Part shown: positions 49,615 through 58,160 of the stretch, one piece after another
How the letters are laid out: each line of letters opens with the position of its first letter
Position numbering within the stretch: position 1 is the stretch's first letter
Source of the DNA: Rubrivirga sp. SAORIC476
GTDB lineage: Bacteria > Bacteroidota > Rhodothermia > Rhodothermales > Rubricoccaceae
Direction of reading: 5' to 3'
Length of the DNA stretch: 64,000 nucleotides
Assembly (NCBI RefSeq): GCF_002283555.1
Contig: NZ_MVOI01000003.1
Location: 270,536-334,535 of the forward strand
The notes under the pieces: generated by a model
Database searches by the model: none
The model's input: the letters and a program-made list of their open reading frames with translations, nothing else
What the model was told of the DNA's origin: nothing
Translations under genes and position numbers: made by a program

Positions 49615-51051
49615 ATGTCCACCTACACTCGCCGCGACTGGATGAAGGCCAGCGCCGTCGCCCTGGGCGGCGCCGCAGTCGGCCGCGCGTCCCGCGCCAC
49701 CCCGCTGCCCGTCACCTGGGACCCCGTCGCTGCCGCCGACTCGATCGCCGCCGACTCCGTCGCTGCCGCAAACGTGGCCGCGACGACCCCCGACTCGCTC
49801 CCCGCCCTGGCTCCCCCGACCTCGGCCCCGGGGCAGGCACGGCGCCGCTCGCTGGCGACGCCCGTCGACGGGGACCGGCCCAACCGCGTTGATACACCCA
49901 ACGGCTCCGCGCTGACCGGCCGCCAGGCGGACGACGGCGCCTGGGTCTACCACCTCACCGCCGAGGAGGTCGAGCACGCGTTCGCGCCGGGCCTCACCGC
50001 CACCTGCTGGGGCTACAACGGCCAGGTCCACGGCCCGACCTTGGAGGCCGTCGAGGGTGACCGCGTCCGCATCTACGTGACCAACCGCCTCGGCGTCGCC
50101 ACGACCGTCCACTGGCACGGCGTCTTCCTCCCGAGCGGCATGGACGGCGTCGGCGGGCTGAGCCAGGCGCCCATCGCACCCGGTGAGACGTTCCTCTACG
50201 AGTTCCCGATCACGCAGAGCGGAACGTTCATGTACCACTCGCACCACGACGAGATGACCCAGATCGCGCTGGGCCTGACGGGCATGTTCGTCGTCCACCC
50301 GAGGCGGGGGGCCGACGTGGATCGCGACGTCGCCTTCATGCTCCACGAGTGGCTCGTGGAACCCGGCACGAGCCGACCGGACCCGAACGCGATGTCGGAC
50401 TTCAACGTCCTCACCATGAACGCGCGCGCGTTCCCCGGCACCGACCCCATCGTCGTCGGCCACAACGACCGGGTCCGGTTTCGCTTCGGCAACCTCTCGC
50501 CGATGGATCACCACCCGATCCACCTCCACGGGCACTACTGGACGATCGTCGGCACCGACGGCGGCGCGATCCCGGCGGCCGGGCGGTGGCCCGAGACGAC
50601 GGTCCTCGTCCCCACCGGCAGCACGCGTACCGTCGAGTGGACCGCCGACGCGCTCGGCGACTGGGCCATGCACTGCCACATGACGCACCACGTCATGAAC
50701 CAGATGGGCCACGGCACCCCCAACATGGTCGGCGTCGACGCCCGCGCCCTCGACCGGTCGGTCCAGCCGCTCGCGCCCGGGTACATGGCGATGGGCGAGA
50801 ACGGCATGGACGAGCACGGCTCGCACGTCGAGCAGGGCCACATGCCGGTCCCCGAGAACTCGATCCCGATGGTCGGCGCCGCCGGACCGTTCGGCTACAT
50901 CACCATGGGCGGCATGTACACCAACGTCAAGGTTCGCCCGAAGCCCGTGGACGTGACCGCCGACCCTGGCTGGTACGACCACCCTGCGGGCACCGTCGCC
51001 CGCGCGGTTTCCGCCGAGCAGGCCGCTCGCGACGGCGTCCGCCTCACCTGA
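49615..51051 (+). CDS. Multicopper oxidase, Tat-exported
   Basis: 478 residues. A twin-arginine signal (TRRDWMKASAVALGG) directs folded export. The four copper motifs are visible: HWHG and HSHHDE in the first domain, HPIHLHGHYW and HCHMTHHVMNQM (T1 site) in the last. It oxidises Cu(I) to Cu(II) or other metals/phenols in the periplasm, protecting against toxic Cu(I). It begins 2 bp after the TolC stop. A long Ala/Asp/Ser linker precedes domain 1. Its length suits a two/three-domain periplasmic oxidase rather than CopA with Met-rich insert, although Met/His-rich stretches occur near 370-420. Confidence 0.93.
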   Translation: MSTYTRRDWMKASAVALGGAAVGRASRATPLPVTWDPVAAADSIAADSVAAANVAATTPDSLPALAPPTSAPGQARRRSLATPVDGDRPNRVDTPNGSALTGRQADDGAWVYHLTAEEVEHAFAPGLTATCWGYNGQVHGPTLEAVEGDRVRIYVTNRLGVATTVHWHGVFLPSGMDGVGGLSQAPIAPGETFLYEFPITQSGTFMYHSHHDEMTQIALGLTGMFVVHPRRGADVDRDVAFMLHEWLVEPGTSRPDPNAMSDFNVLTMNARAFPGTDPIVVGHNDRVRFRFGNLSPMDHHPIHLHGHYWTIVGTDGGAIPAAGRWPETTVLVPTGSTRTVEWTADALGDWAMHCHMTHHVMNQMGHGTPNMVGVDARALDRSVQPLAPGYMAMGENGMDEHGSHVEQGHMPVPENSIPMVGAAGPFGYITMGGMYTNVKVRPKPVDVTADPGWYDHPAGTVARAVSAEQAARDGVRLT

Positions 51052-51148
51052 TCTCGCCCTCCTGCGGCTGCTGGAGGCGCCGCGAGGACTCGAACGTGTC
51101 CCGCGGCGCCTCGTCTGGCGGCAGGCTCCCCCTCACCTCCCTGCTCCC

Positions 51149-51601
51149 ATGAAGCCCTCCTATCTCCGCTTCTTTGCGATGATCGCCACCTCGACCCTGG
51201 TGATGCTCGCGCTCATGTACTCGACCGTCTATAGCCTCGACCACATCTGGTGGAGCCAGACGAAGGCCTGGATGGCGCTCTACATGGGCGCCGCGATGGC
51301 CGTGGTCATGCTGGCCTTCATGCTCGGCATGTACACCGACCCGAAGAAGAACCTCGCCATCGTTGTCGGCAGCGTGGTTGTGTTCGCCGCCAGCTTCTAC
51401 CTCGTCCGCGCCCAGACGACCGTGGACGACGTGGCGTGGATGAAGGCGATGATCCCGCACCATTCGATCGCGATCCTGACGAGCGAGCGCGCCCAGATCT
51501 CCGACCCGCGTGTCCGCGCGCTGGCCGATGGCATCATTGAGGCCCAGCGGCGCGAAATCGCCGAGATGGAAGCCCTCATCGACAGTCTGGAGGCGCGGTA
51601 G
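51149..51601 (+). CDS. DUF305 membrane protein
   Basis: 150 residues with three N-terminal membrane helices (about 8-30, 42-62, 70-88). The short C-terminal part carries the DUF305 block 'WMKAMIPHHSIAILTSERA' with the HH metal-like pair. DUF305 proteins often sit in copper or metal resistance loci; the mechanism is unknown. It starts 97 bp after the oxidase. Confidence 0.88.
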   Translation: MKPSYLRFFAMIATSTLVMLALMYSTVYSLDHIWWSQTKAWMALYMGAAMAVVMLAFMLGMYTDPKKNLAIVVGSVVVFAASFYLVRAQTTVDDVAWMKAMIPHHSIAILTSERAQISDPRVRALADGIIEAQRREIAEMEALIDSLEAR

Positions 51602-51641
51602 GCCGCCGCGCGCGGCACGATGCGATCTTCCCGAAGAGCCC

Positions 51642-51676
51642 CGCCTCGCCGACGCCCTCTCGAACCCTGCGAGGCG
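51642..51676. terminator. Palindromic element CGCCTCGC ... GCGAGGCG
   Basis: Eight-bp perfect arms at 51642-51649 and 51669-51676, 40 bp after a stop codon. It is a variant of the CCTCGG family. Confidence 0.5.
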
Positions 51677-51690
51677 CCCCGCGTCCCACG

Positions 51691-51697
51691 TACGACA
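51691..51697 (+). promoter_or_regulatory. TAnnnT element (TACGACA) before small lipoprotein
   Basis: It lies 15 bp before the ATG at 51713, after the palindromic element, with a pyrimidine-rich leader. The fit to TAnnTT is partial. Confidence 0.25.
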
Positions 51698-51712
51698 CTT
51701 CCCCGCCCACCG

Positions 51713-51976
51713 ATGTCTCTCCGCTCGACCGCCCTGCTCGCCCTCGTCGCCCTCGCCGGCTGCCAGTGGTCGGGCCGCCCCGATGGCGCCTCCGCCAACC
51801 ACTCCAACCGCGACGGGTACTCCGACGATGCGCTCGGCTCGCCCCTCCAGGGCACCGAGGCCGAGGTCGTCGTCCCGCTGGGCGAGCCGCTCCCCGCGCC
51901 CGCCGTGACCGAGACGCCCGACGCCATGACGGCCCCCGCCGAGGACGCCGCCCCCGAGACCGCCACCGACCAGTAA
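51713..51976 (+). CDS. Small lipoprotein in copper locus, function unknown
   Basis: The ATG at 51713 gives 87 residues with a lipobox (VALAGC, Cys17). The mature part is Pro/Ala/Glu-rich and disordered-looking ('NHSNRDGYSDDALGSPLQG'). No family recognised. It ends 5 bp before the DUF411 gene. Confidence 0.7.
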   Translation: MSLRSTALLALVALAGCQWSGRPDGASANHSNRDGYSDDALGSPLQGTEAEVVVPLGEPLPAPAVTETPDAMTAPAEDAAPETATDQ

Positions 51977-51981
51977 TCCCC

Positions 51982-52512
51982 ATGCGCTTCCTCCTCCTGC
52001 TCCCACTGCTCGCCCTCACCGCCTGCCAGCTGACCGACTCGTCGGCCGCGCCGTCGGACCCTGCCGCCGCCCCCGCTGCGGAGCCCGTGGTCGTCCAGAC
52101 CGCCGCGCTCGTCGGCCCCGACGCGCCGACGCTGACGGTATACAAGAGCCCCACGTGCGGCTGCTGCTCGATGTGGGTCGAGCACATGGAGGCCGCGGGC
52201 TTCCAGGTCGAGGCCGTCGACCGCGACGACATGGCTGCAGTCAAGGACAGCCTCGGCCTCCCCTCCGACCTCTCGTCGTGCCACACGGGCGTGATCGACG
52301 GCTACGTGATCGAGGGCCACGTGCCCGCCGAGCAGGTCGCGCGCCTGATCGAAGAGAAGCCCGAGGCGCTGGGCCTGGCCGTCCCCGGCATGCCGATCGG
52401 CTCGCCGGGCATGGAACAGGGCGACCGCCGCGACGCGTACGACGTGCTCGTGGTCGGCTCGGGGGGCGAGGCGGCGGTCTACACACACATCGAAGGCAAC
52501 ACGCAGCCGTAG
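51982..52512 (+). CDS. DUF411 metal-binding lipoprotein
   Basis: 176 residues with a lipobox (LTAC, Cys15). The DUF411 core opens 'LTVYKSPTCGCCSMWVEHME' with the CGCC motif, and continues 'DLSSCHTGVIDGYVIEGHVP' with a second Cys-His and the final 'GLAVPGMPIGSPGME'. DUF411 proteins are associated with copper (or other metal) handling in resistance operons. This copy is a lipoprotein and thus periplasmic/outer-membrane anchored. Confidence 0.9.
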   Translation: MRFLLLLPLLALTACQLTDSSAAPSDPAAAPAAEPVVVQTAALVGPDAPTLTVYKSPTCGCCSMWVEHMEAAGFQVEAVDRDDMAAVKDSLGLPSDLSSCHTGVIDGYVIEGHVPAEQVARLIEEKPEALGLAVPGMPIGSPGMEQGDRRDAYDVLVVGSGGEAAVYTHIEGNTQP

Positions 52513-52543
52513 GCGTGCGTCGGGGCACGGCGTAGACTGCGCC

Positions 52544-53740
52544 ATGCCCCGACGCCTCCTCCTACTGGTCGCCACCGCGCTCGCGGCCTGCGGCGACGCT
52601 CCGCCCCCCGACGCTCCCGCCAAGGCGATCCCACTCGTCGACGGTGCGGTCGACGTCCCCGCCGACACCGGGGCCGTCGCCCCCCGCCTCGTCACGGACG
52701 CCGAGGGCCGCCCGGTGCTCACGTGGGTCGAGCCCACCGCGACCGGCCACGCGCTCCGCCTCTCCCGGTGGACCGGCGACGGGTGGTCCCCCGCCGACAC
52801 CCGCGCCGAGGGCGCCGACTGGTTCGTCAACTGGGCCGACACGCCGGGGGTGGTGCCCCGCAGCGACGGGCTGATGCTCGCCCACACGCTCGTCATGCAC
52901 CCGGACGGCGGCGTCTACGCCTATGACATCGGTGTCGAGATGCCGAACGGCACTGGGGCCTTGCTCAACACGGATGGGGTCGCGGCCGAGCACGGGTTCG
53001 TGTCCGGCGTCCCGCTCGCCGACGCGCGGACGGCCCTTGTCTGGCTCGACGGTCGCGAGCAGGGGGAAGGCCACGGCCACCACGCGGGCGCGATGACCCT
53101 CCGCACGGCCACCCTGTCCGCCGACGGCACGCGGAGCGGCGAGGCCGTCCTGGACGAGCGCACCTGCGACTGCTGCCCGACGACCGCCGTCGCCACGCCA
53201 TCTGGCCTCGTCGTCGCCTACCGCGACCGGAGTGAGGACGAGATCCGCGACATCGCCGTCGTCCGTCAGGTCAATGGCGCGTGGACTGCGCCCACCATCC
53301 CCCATGCCGACGGCTGGCGCATCGAAGGCTGCCCCGTCAACGGCCCCGCACTGGCCGCCTCGGGCGACCGCGTGGCGCTGGCGTGGTTCACCGGCGGCGA
53401 CGCGACGCGCGTCTGGCTGGCCGTCTCCGAAGACGCCGGAGCGACCTGGGGCGAGCGCGTCCGCATCGACGGCGGGGCACCCATCGGCCGCGTCGGCGTG
53501 TCGATGCTGGCGGACGGCAGCGCGACGGTGAGCTGGCTGGAGGGCGTCGGCGAGGCCGCCGAGCTTCGCGTTCGCCGCGTCGGCAGCGACGGGTCGCTGC
53601 GCCCCGCCGTGACCGTGGCGACGGTCGACAGCGGACGGGCGAGCGGGGTCCCGCAGATCGTGGCCCTCGGCGACCAGGCGCTCGTGGCGTGGACCGATCC
53701 TGCCGCCGGGACGGTGCGCTCGGCTGTGGTGACGCCGTAG
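52544..53740 (+). CDS. Beta-propeller (BNR/sialidase-like) lipoprotein with CDCC motif
   Basis: 398 residues with a lipobox (ALAAC, Cys16). The chain is a repeat of beta-propeller blades with Trp/Gly/Asp turns: 'APRLVTDAEGRPVLTWVEP', 'VSEDAGATWGERVRID' (Asp-box). The 'DERTCDCCPTTAV' segment holds three Cys that could bind a metal. No sialidase catalytic set is apparent. It is downstream of DUF411 on the same strand, in the copper locus. Confidence 0.82.
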   Translation: MPRRLLLLVATALAACGDAPPPDAPAKAIPLVDGAVDVPADTGAVAPRLVTDAEGRPVLTWVEPTATGHALRLSRWTGDGWSPADTRAEGADWFVNWADTPGVVPRSDGLMLAHTLVMHPDGGVYAYDIGVEMPNGTGALLNTDGVAAEHGFVSGVPLADARTALVWLDGREQGEGHGHHAGAMTLRTATLSADGTRSGEAVLDERTCDCCPTTAVATPSGLVVAYRDRSEDEIRDIAVVRQVNGAWTAPTIPHADGWRIEGCPVNGPALAASGDRVALAWFTGGDATRVWLAVSEDAGATWGERVRIDGGAPIGRVGVSMLADGSATVSWLEGVGEAAELRVRRVGSDGSLRPAVTVATVDSGRASGVPQIVALGDQALVAWTDPAAGTVRSAVVTP

Positions 53741-53796
53741 CAGAGGAATCCTCGACCGGGGGACCGGGCGTAGACCCGATCCCCGCCTTCCCCGTC

Positions 53797-54210
53797 ATGC
53801 TCGCCGTGGGTCTGCTCGTTCCCAACTGGCCCGTGCTGAGTTTCCTGCTCGGCGTCGTCCTCGCGCTCGTCTACGTCCGCCTCGGTCGGCGGCTGCGGGG
53901 GCGCAACGCCCGGGTGTGGTGGGCGGCCGGGCTCGTGGCCGCGGCGGCCCTGTACGTCGTGTTCGCGCTCGCTCGCGGCGACGTGGCCGGCGCCGCGCTG
54001 GAGATGATCGGCGTGACGCTGGTGGGCGTGGCGGTGCGGATGGGGCTCCGCGGCGACCTCCGCTGGCTCGCGGCCGGATGGCTGCTGCACCCGCTCTGGG
54101 ACCTCGGCGTCCACCCGCCGCTGGAGGCGCCGCCGCTCTACGTCTGGCTCTGCCTCTCGTTCGACGCCGTCGTCGGGATCGCGCTCTACCTCCAGGCCGT
54201 CCGCAACTGA
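53797..54210 (+). CDS. Membrane protein (DUF6010-like)
   Basis: The ATG at 53797 gives 137 residues with four hydrophobic helices. The C-terminal 'WLAAGWLLHPLWDLGVHPP' (His-rich) is characteristic of DUF6010-type proteins, whose function is unknown. It follows the propeller gene by 56 bp. Confidence 0.65.
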   Translation: MLAVGLLVPNWPVLSFLLGVVLALVYVRLGRRLRGRNARVWWAAGLVAAAALYVVFALARGDVAGAALEMIGVTLVGVAVRMGLRGDLRWLAAGWLLHPLWDLGVHPPLEAPPLYVWLCLSFDAVVGIALYLQAVRN

Positions 54211-54232
54211 CACCCCTCTCCTTCCCTCCCTC

Positions 54233-54622
54233 ATGGCCGACTACACCTTCTCCCGCACCCTCGACGCCGACCTCGCGACCGCCGAGGCGCGCACCCGCGC
54301 CGCGCTCTCCGACGAGGGCTTCGGCGTCCTCACCGAGATCGACATCCAGGCCACCATGAAGGCCAAGCTGGACGCCGACGTGACGGGCTACACCATCCTG
54401 GGCGCCTGCAACCCGCCGCTCGCGTTCCAGGCGATGCAGGCCGAGCCGCGCATCGGCGCGATGCTGCCGTGCAACGTCATCCTGCGCGACGTGGGCGACG
54501 GGCAGACGGAGGTCTCGGCCATCGACCCGGTCGCCAGCATGGCCGCCATCGACAACGCCGACCTGGGGACCGTCGCCACCGAGGTCCGCGAGCGGCTCCA
54601 GCGCGTCGTCGCGGCGCTCTAG
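54233..54622 (+). CDS. DUF302 family protein
   Basis: 129 residues, soluble. The DUF302 core is clear: 'EGFGVLTEIDIQATMKAKLD', 'YTILGACNPPLAFQAMQAEP', 'GAMLPCNVILRDVGDG' and 'EVSAIDPVASMAAIDN'. Function of the family is unknown. It ends 4 bp before the enoyl reductase-like gene, so those two are likely co-transcribed. Confidence 0.92.
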   Translation: MADYTFSRTLDADLATAEARTRAALSDEGFGVLTEIDIQATMKAKLDADVTGYTILGACNPPLAFQAMQAEPRIGAMLPCNVILRDVGDGQTEVSAIDPVASMAAIDNADLGTVATEVRERLQRVVAAL

Positions 54623-54626
54623 GCCG

Positions 54627-55607
54627 ATGCGCGCGCTCCGCTTTCACCGCCACGGCCCGCCCGCCGAGGTCCTCCGCCTCGACGACGTACCGACGCCCGA
54701 GCCCGGCCCCGGCGAGGTCCGCCTCCGGCTCACGCACCGCCCCCTCCACCCGGCCGACCTCTCGATGGTGCGCGGCACCTACGGCCGCTCGCGCGACCTG
54801 CCCGCCGTCGGCGGCAACGAGGGGTTCGGCGTCATCGACGCCGTCGGCGAGGGCGTGGCCGATCTCGCCGTCGGGCAGCGCGCGATCAAGCTCGGCGAGG
54901 CGCCGACGTGGCAGGAGGCCGTCGTGCTCCCCGAGGCCGACGTGTTCGCGGTCCCGGACGCGCTCTCGGACACCGACGCGGCCCAGCTCTTCGTCAACCC
55001 GCTGACGGCGTGGCTGCTGCACGGGGCCGCCCCGCCCCGCCTCGGCGACGTGCTGGTGCAGACCGCGGGCGCGAGCGCCGTCGCCCGGATCGCGGCCCAG
55101 ATGGCGGTCCGCGCCGGCGCCCGCGCGGTGTCCATCGTCCGCCGGGACGACCACCGAGACCGCCTCGAAGCCCTCGGCGTCCATGTCGTCGTGGCCGACG
55201 CGAACACGTCGGAGACACGGGCCGCACTCCGCGAGGCCGTCGGCGCGGACGGCGCGGCGGCGGTGTTCGACCCCGTCGCGGGCGAGGTCGGCGCGCTGGC
55301 CCTGTCGGCCCTGCGAGACGGCGGCACGCACATCGTCTACGGCGCGCTGAGCGGCGAGCCGCTGCCCGTCTCCCCGGCCGCGCTCATCTACCGGGACGTG
55401 ACGGTCCGCGGCGTCTGGCGCACCCAGTGGGCCTCTCGCGCTCCCTCCGACACGATCCACGACACCCTCCGGGTCCTCACCGCCTTCGCCGTCGCGGGCG
55501 CCTACACGCTCCCGGTGGACGCGACCTACGACCTCGGCGACGCCACCGAGGCGGTCGGCGCCGCCCTGGCGCACGGCCGCTGGGGCAAGGTGCTGCTGAC
55601 CGGGTGA
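54627..55607 (+). CDS. MDR-superfamily enoyl reductase / quinone oxidoreductase-like protein
   Basis: 326 residues. The N-terminal catalytic-like domain has 'THRPLHPADLSMVRGTYG' and 'AVGGNEGFGVIDAVGEGV', the entry of MECR/2-enoyl thioester reductases; the Rossmann domain has 'VLVQTAGASAVARIAAQMA'. It uses NADPH to reduce enoyl thioesters or quinones and lacks the zinc-binding residues of true alcohol dehydrogenases. It is 4 bp from DUF302 and convergent with the ATP-grasp gene. Confidence 0.9.
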   Translation: MRALRFHRHGPPAEVLRLDDVPTPEPGPGEVRLRLTHRPLHPADLSMVRGTYGRSRDLPAVGGNEGFGVIDAVGEGVADLAVGQRAIKLGEAPTWQEAVVLPEADVFAVPDALSDTDAAQLFVNPLTAWLLHGAAPPRLGDVLVQTAGASAVARIAAQMAVRAGARAVSIVRRDDHRDRLEALGVHVVVADANTSETRAALREAVGADGAAAVFDPVAGEVGALALSALRDGGTHIVYGALSGEPLPVSPAALIYRDVTVRGVWRTQWASRAPSDTIHDTLRVLTAFAVAGAYTLPVDATYDLGDATEAVGAALAHGRWGKVLLTG

Positions 55608-55638
55608 GGGCGTCGGGGTGAGAGACCACCCGTCTCCG

Positions 55639-56769
55639 TCACGCGGCCACCTCCACCCGGATCGCCGCCGTCGCCTCGGCGAGGCGGGCCTGCGCCTCCT
55701 CTGCCGTCGCGCCCGTCACGATCACGTGGCCGATCTCCTGGCCCGTCCCGACCCGCGGCCCCACGGCGTCCCCCGGGCGGACGCGGAGCGACACCGCTTC
55801 GACGCCAGGAAGCGACCGCGCCTCCTCCAGGCCGTCGGCGGCGAGGACCGTCCCTTCGCCGGGGTGGAGGATCTGGACGGCCGCGACTCGACCCGCCTGG
55901 GTGGGCACATCGACCGGCTCGCCGAGCGCGACGCGCAGCACCGCCTCCCACGGGTCGAACGCGTAGGCCTGCTCGATCAGCCGCATCAGGTGACCACCGG
56001 GCGGACGGATGGCCAGCTCGCCGAACACCGGGCCGTCGGGCGTGAGGAACAGTTCGAGGTGCGTCATGCCGGTCGTCACGCCGAGCGCGACGCGGGCCGC
56101 CTCGGCGTGAACGCGGACGGCGTCGAGGTCGGCCGCCGAGAGCGGCGCTGGGGCTAGGCTCGCCCAGGCCGGTTCGAGGTACGCCGTCGGGTTGACGAAC
56201 ACCGTGCGGCCGTCCACCACCAGCGTCTCGACGCTCATCTCGACGCCCTCCACGAACGATTCGGCCATCCAGCCGCCCGGCAGGCGGTCCGGTACGTCGG
56301 CGGCGTCGCGGACGACGCGCGTCCCCCGTCCGCCGGAGCCGACGGCGGCCTTGAGCACCATCGGCAGGCCGAGGCGGTCGGCCAGGTCGGCGCCTGAGAG
56401 TCCCTCCTCCGCCTCGACCACGTCGGCGCAGCGCAGGCCGGCGGCGCGAACGGCCCGCTTCATGGCCCGCTTGTCGCTGCACCGGACGGCCGTGTCCAGC
56501 GCGCACCCGGGATGCCCCAGCGCCTCCCGAAGATGGGCCGCGGGAACGACCGCGCGCTCTGCCAGCCCGACCACCGCGGCGGGGTCCAGCGCCGCGATGG
56601 CGTCGACGTGGTCGAGCACTTCTTCGAAGGGGGCCTCCACGACCGCCGCGAGCCGCGCCGCCGTCGTCCGCCCCGGCGGGGTGTCGACCACCGCGATCAC
56701 CGGGCGCCCCAGCCGCTCGGCCGCGTCGAGCGCGCCCGGGCGGAGCCCCACGGAGACCACGGGCCTCAC
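55639..56769 (-). CDS. ATP-grasp carboxylate-amine ligase
   Basis: A GTG at 56767-56769 overlaps the M24 peptidase stop (GTGA), so the two are translationally coupled. 376 residues. A Rossmann-like N-terminus ('VSVGLRPGALDAAERLGRPV') precedes the ATP-grasp domain: 'LGLPMVLKAAVGSGGRGTRV' (ATP loop), 'AESFVEGVEMSVETLV', 'GPVFGELAIRPPGGHLMRLI' (Mg/ATP Glu and Asn-like residues), and a C-terminal subdomain. Such enzymes form amide bonds between a carboxylate and an amine; peptide and amino-acid ligases are known. Confidence 0.9.
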   Translation of the reverse strand: MRPVVSVGLRPGALDAAERLGRPVIAVVDTPPGRTTAARLAAVVEAPFEEVLDHVDAIAALDPAAVVGLAERAVVPAAHLREALGHPGCALDTAVRCSDKRAMKRAVRAAGLRCADVVEAEEGLSGADLADRLGLPMVLKAAVGSGGRGTRVVRDAADVPDRLPGGWMAESFVEGVEMSVETLVVDGRTVFVNPTAYLEPAWASLAPAPLSAADLDAVRVHAEAARVALGVTTGMTHLELFLTPDGPVFGELAIRPPGGHLMRLIEQAYAFDPWEAVLRVALGEPVDVPTQAGRVAAVQILHPGEGTVLAADGLEEARSLPGVEAVSLRVRPGDAVGPRVGTGQEIGHVIVTGATAEEAQARLAEATAAIRVEVAA

Positions 56770-58160
56770 GCCGTGCCGCTCTGGACGACCGCCTCCACGT
56801 CCACAATCGACTTGGGGATGCCCGGCCCGAGCACCCGGTGCCCGTCGTCCGTGATCAGCACGTCGTCTTCGATGCGGACGCCGCCGAAGCCGACCCACGA
56901 GGCCGCCTCGTCGTAGTCGACGAACTCCGCGAAGCGGTTCTCGGAGCGCCAGAGCTCGATCAGGACACCGTTGAAATACAGGCCTGGCTCCACCGTCATC
57001 ACGTGGCCGGGCCGCAGCTCGCGCGCGAAGCGGAGGTACTGCGTCCCGAACTGAGTGCTGCGGGTGAACCCGTTCCCGTAGCCGACGCGGTCCTCGCCGA
57101 GCCCTTCGAGGTCGTGCACGTCCAGGCCCATCGGGTGGCCGAGTCCGTGATGGAAGAAGAGCGCGTGCGCGCCCTGCGCGACGATCTCGTCGACGTCGCC
57201 GCGGAGCAGACCGAGGCCGACGAGGCCGGTCGCGAGGGTCCGGCTGGCGAGGTCGTGGAGGTCGCGGAACGGGACGCCAGGGGCGCAGCCCGCGATGCAC
57301 GCCTCCTGTGCCTCGAGCACCAGCTCGTAGATGGCCCGCTGGCGGTCCGAGAAGGTCCCTCCCACCGGCGAGCACCGGGTGATGTCCGAGCAGTAGCCCG
57401 ACTCCGGCGCCACGCAGCCGACATCGTGGAGGAGCAGCTCGCCCGCCTCCAGGGTGTGCGGTCCGGCGTGGTGGTGCGGGACTTCGCCGCGCGTCGTAAT
57501 GATGGCCGGGAACGAGAGCACGGCGCCGCGCGAGGCCGCCGCGGCCTGCACCGCCGCGGCGACCTCGAACTCCGTCCGCCCCGGCTGTGCCATCCACATG
57601 GCCGTGCGGTGGACCTCGTCGGCGAGGGTGAGGGCGTACTCGATCTCGGATACCTCCTCGGCCGTCTTGACGAGCCGCTGCGCGATCACGGCGTCCATCA
57701 GCGCCTCCGACGGCGTGACCGCCTCGGGCGCGACGCCGAGCAGGCCCGCCAGCCGGACACGCTGGGCCGCCCGGTACGGAGGGAGCGTGTGGATCGTGCG
57801 GCCCGAACGCTGGGCCGTGGCGACGGCAGCAGCCAGCGCCTCCGGAGGCGCCGTGTGGGAGATGCCGGCGGCCTGCGCGCGCTCGACCACGCTCGGACGC
57901 TCGCCGTCCCACACCCGGTCCTCCATGGTCGCCTCGCGGCCGTACAGGGTCGTCTCGCCGGTCTCCGCGTCCAGGGTGAGCGCGAGGCCGGGCGCGTCGG
58001 CCCGGCCGTAGTACCGGAATGAGCCGTCCTGCCTGAAGTCGTACAGGTTGGCGGCGTAGTTCATCGGCATCGCCTCGTTGCCGAGGAGGACGATGAGGCC
58101 GGAGCCGACCGCCTGCGCGAGCGCAGCTCGGCGAGCGGAGAAGGTGTCGGGAGAGAACAT
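56766..58160 (-). CDS. M24B metallopeptidase (Xaa-Pro aminopeptidase/prolidase type)
   Basis: The ATG at 58158-58160 gives 464 residues; a longer upstream frame is rejected. The N-terminal domain opens 'FSARRAALAQAVGSGLIVLL'. The C-terminal pita-bread fold holds the di-metal site: 'LLLHDVGCVAPESGYCSDIT' (Asp pair), 'ALFFHHGLGHPMGLDVHD' (His), 'VMTVEPGLYF' (Glu) and 'GGVRIEDDVLITDDGH' (Glu). It cleaves N-terminal residues before Pro or X-Pro dipeptides. Its stop overlaps the ATP-grasp start. Confidence 0.93.
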   Translation of the reverse strand: MFSPDTFSARRAALAQAVGSGLIVLLGNEAMPMNYAANLYDFRQDGSFRYYGRADAPGLALTLDAETGETTLYGREATMEDRVWDGERPSVVERAQAAGISHTAPPEALAAAVATAQRSGRTIHTLPPYRAAQRVRLAGLLGVAPEAVTPSEALMDAVIAQRLVKTAEEVSEIEYALTLADEVHRTAMWMAQPGRTEFEVAAAVQAAAASRGAVLSFPAIITTRGEVPHHHAGPHTLEAGELLLHDVGCVAPESGYCSDITRCSPVGGTFSDRQRAIYELVLEAQEACIAGCAPGVPFRDLHDLASRTLATGLVGLGLLRGDVDEIVAQGAHALFFHHGLGHPMGLDVHDLEGLGEDRVGYGNGFTRSTQFGTQYLRFARELRPGHVMTVEPGLYFNGVLIELWRSENRFAEFVDYDEAASWVGFGGVRIEDDVLITDDGHRVLGPGIPKSIVDVEAVVQSGTA

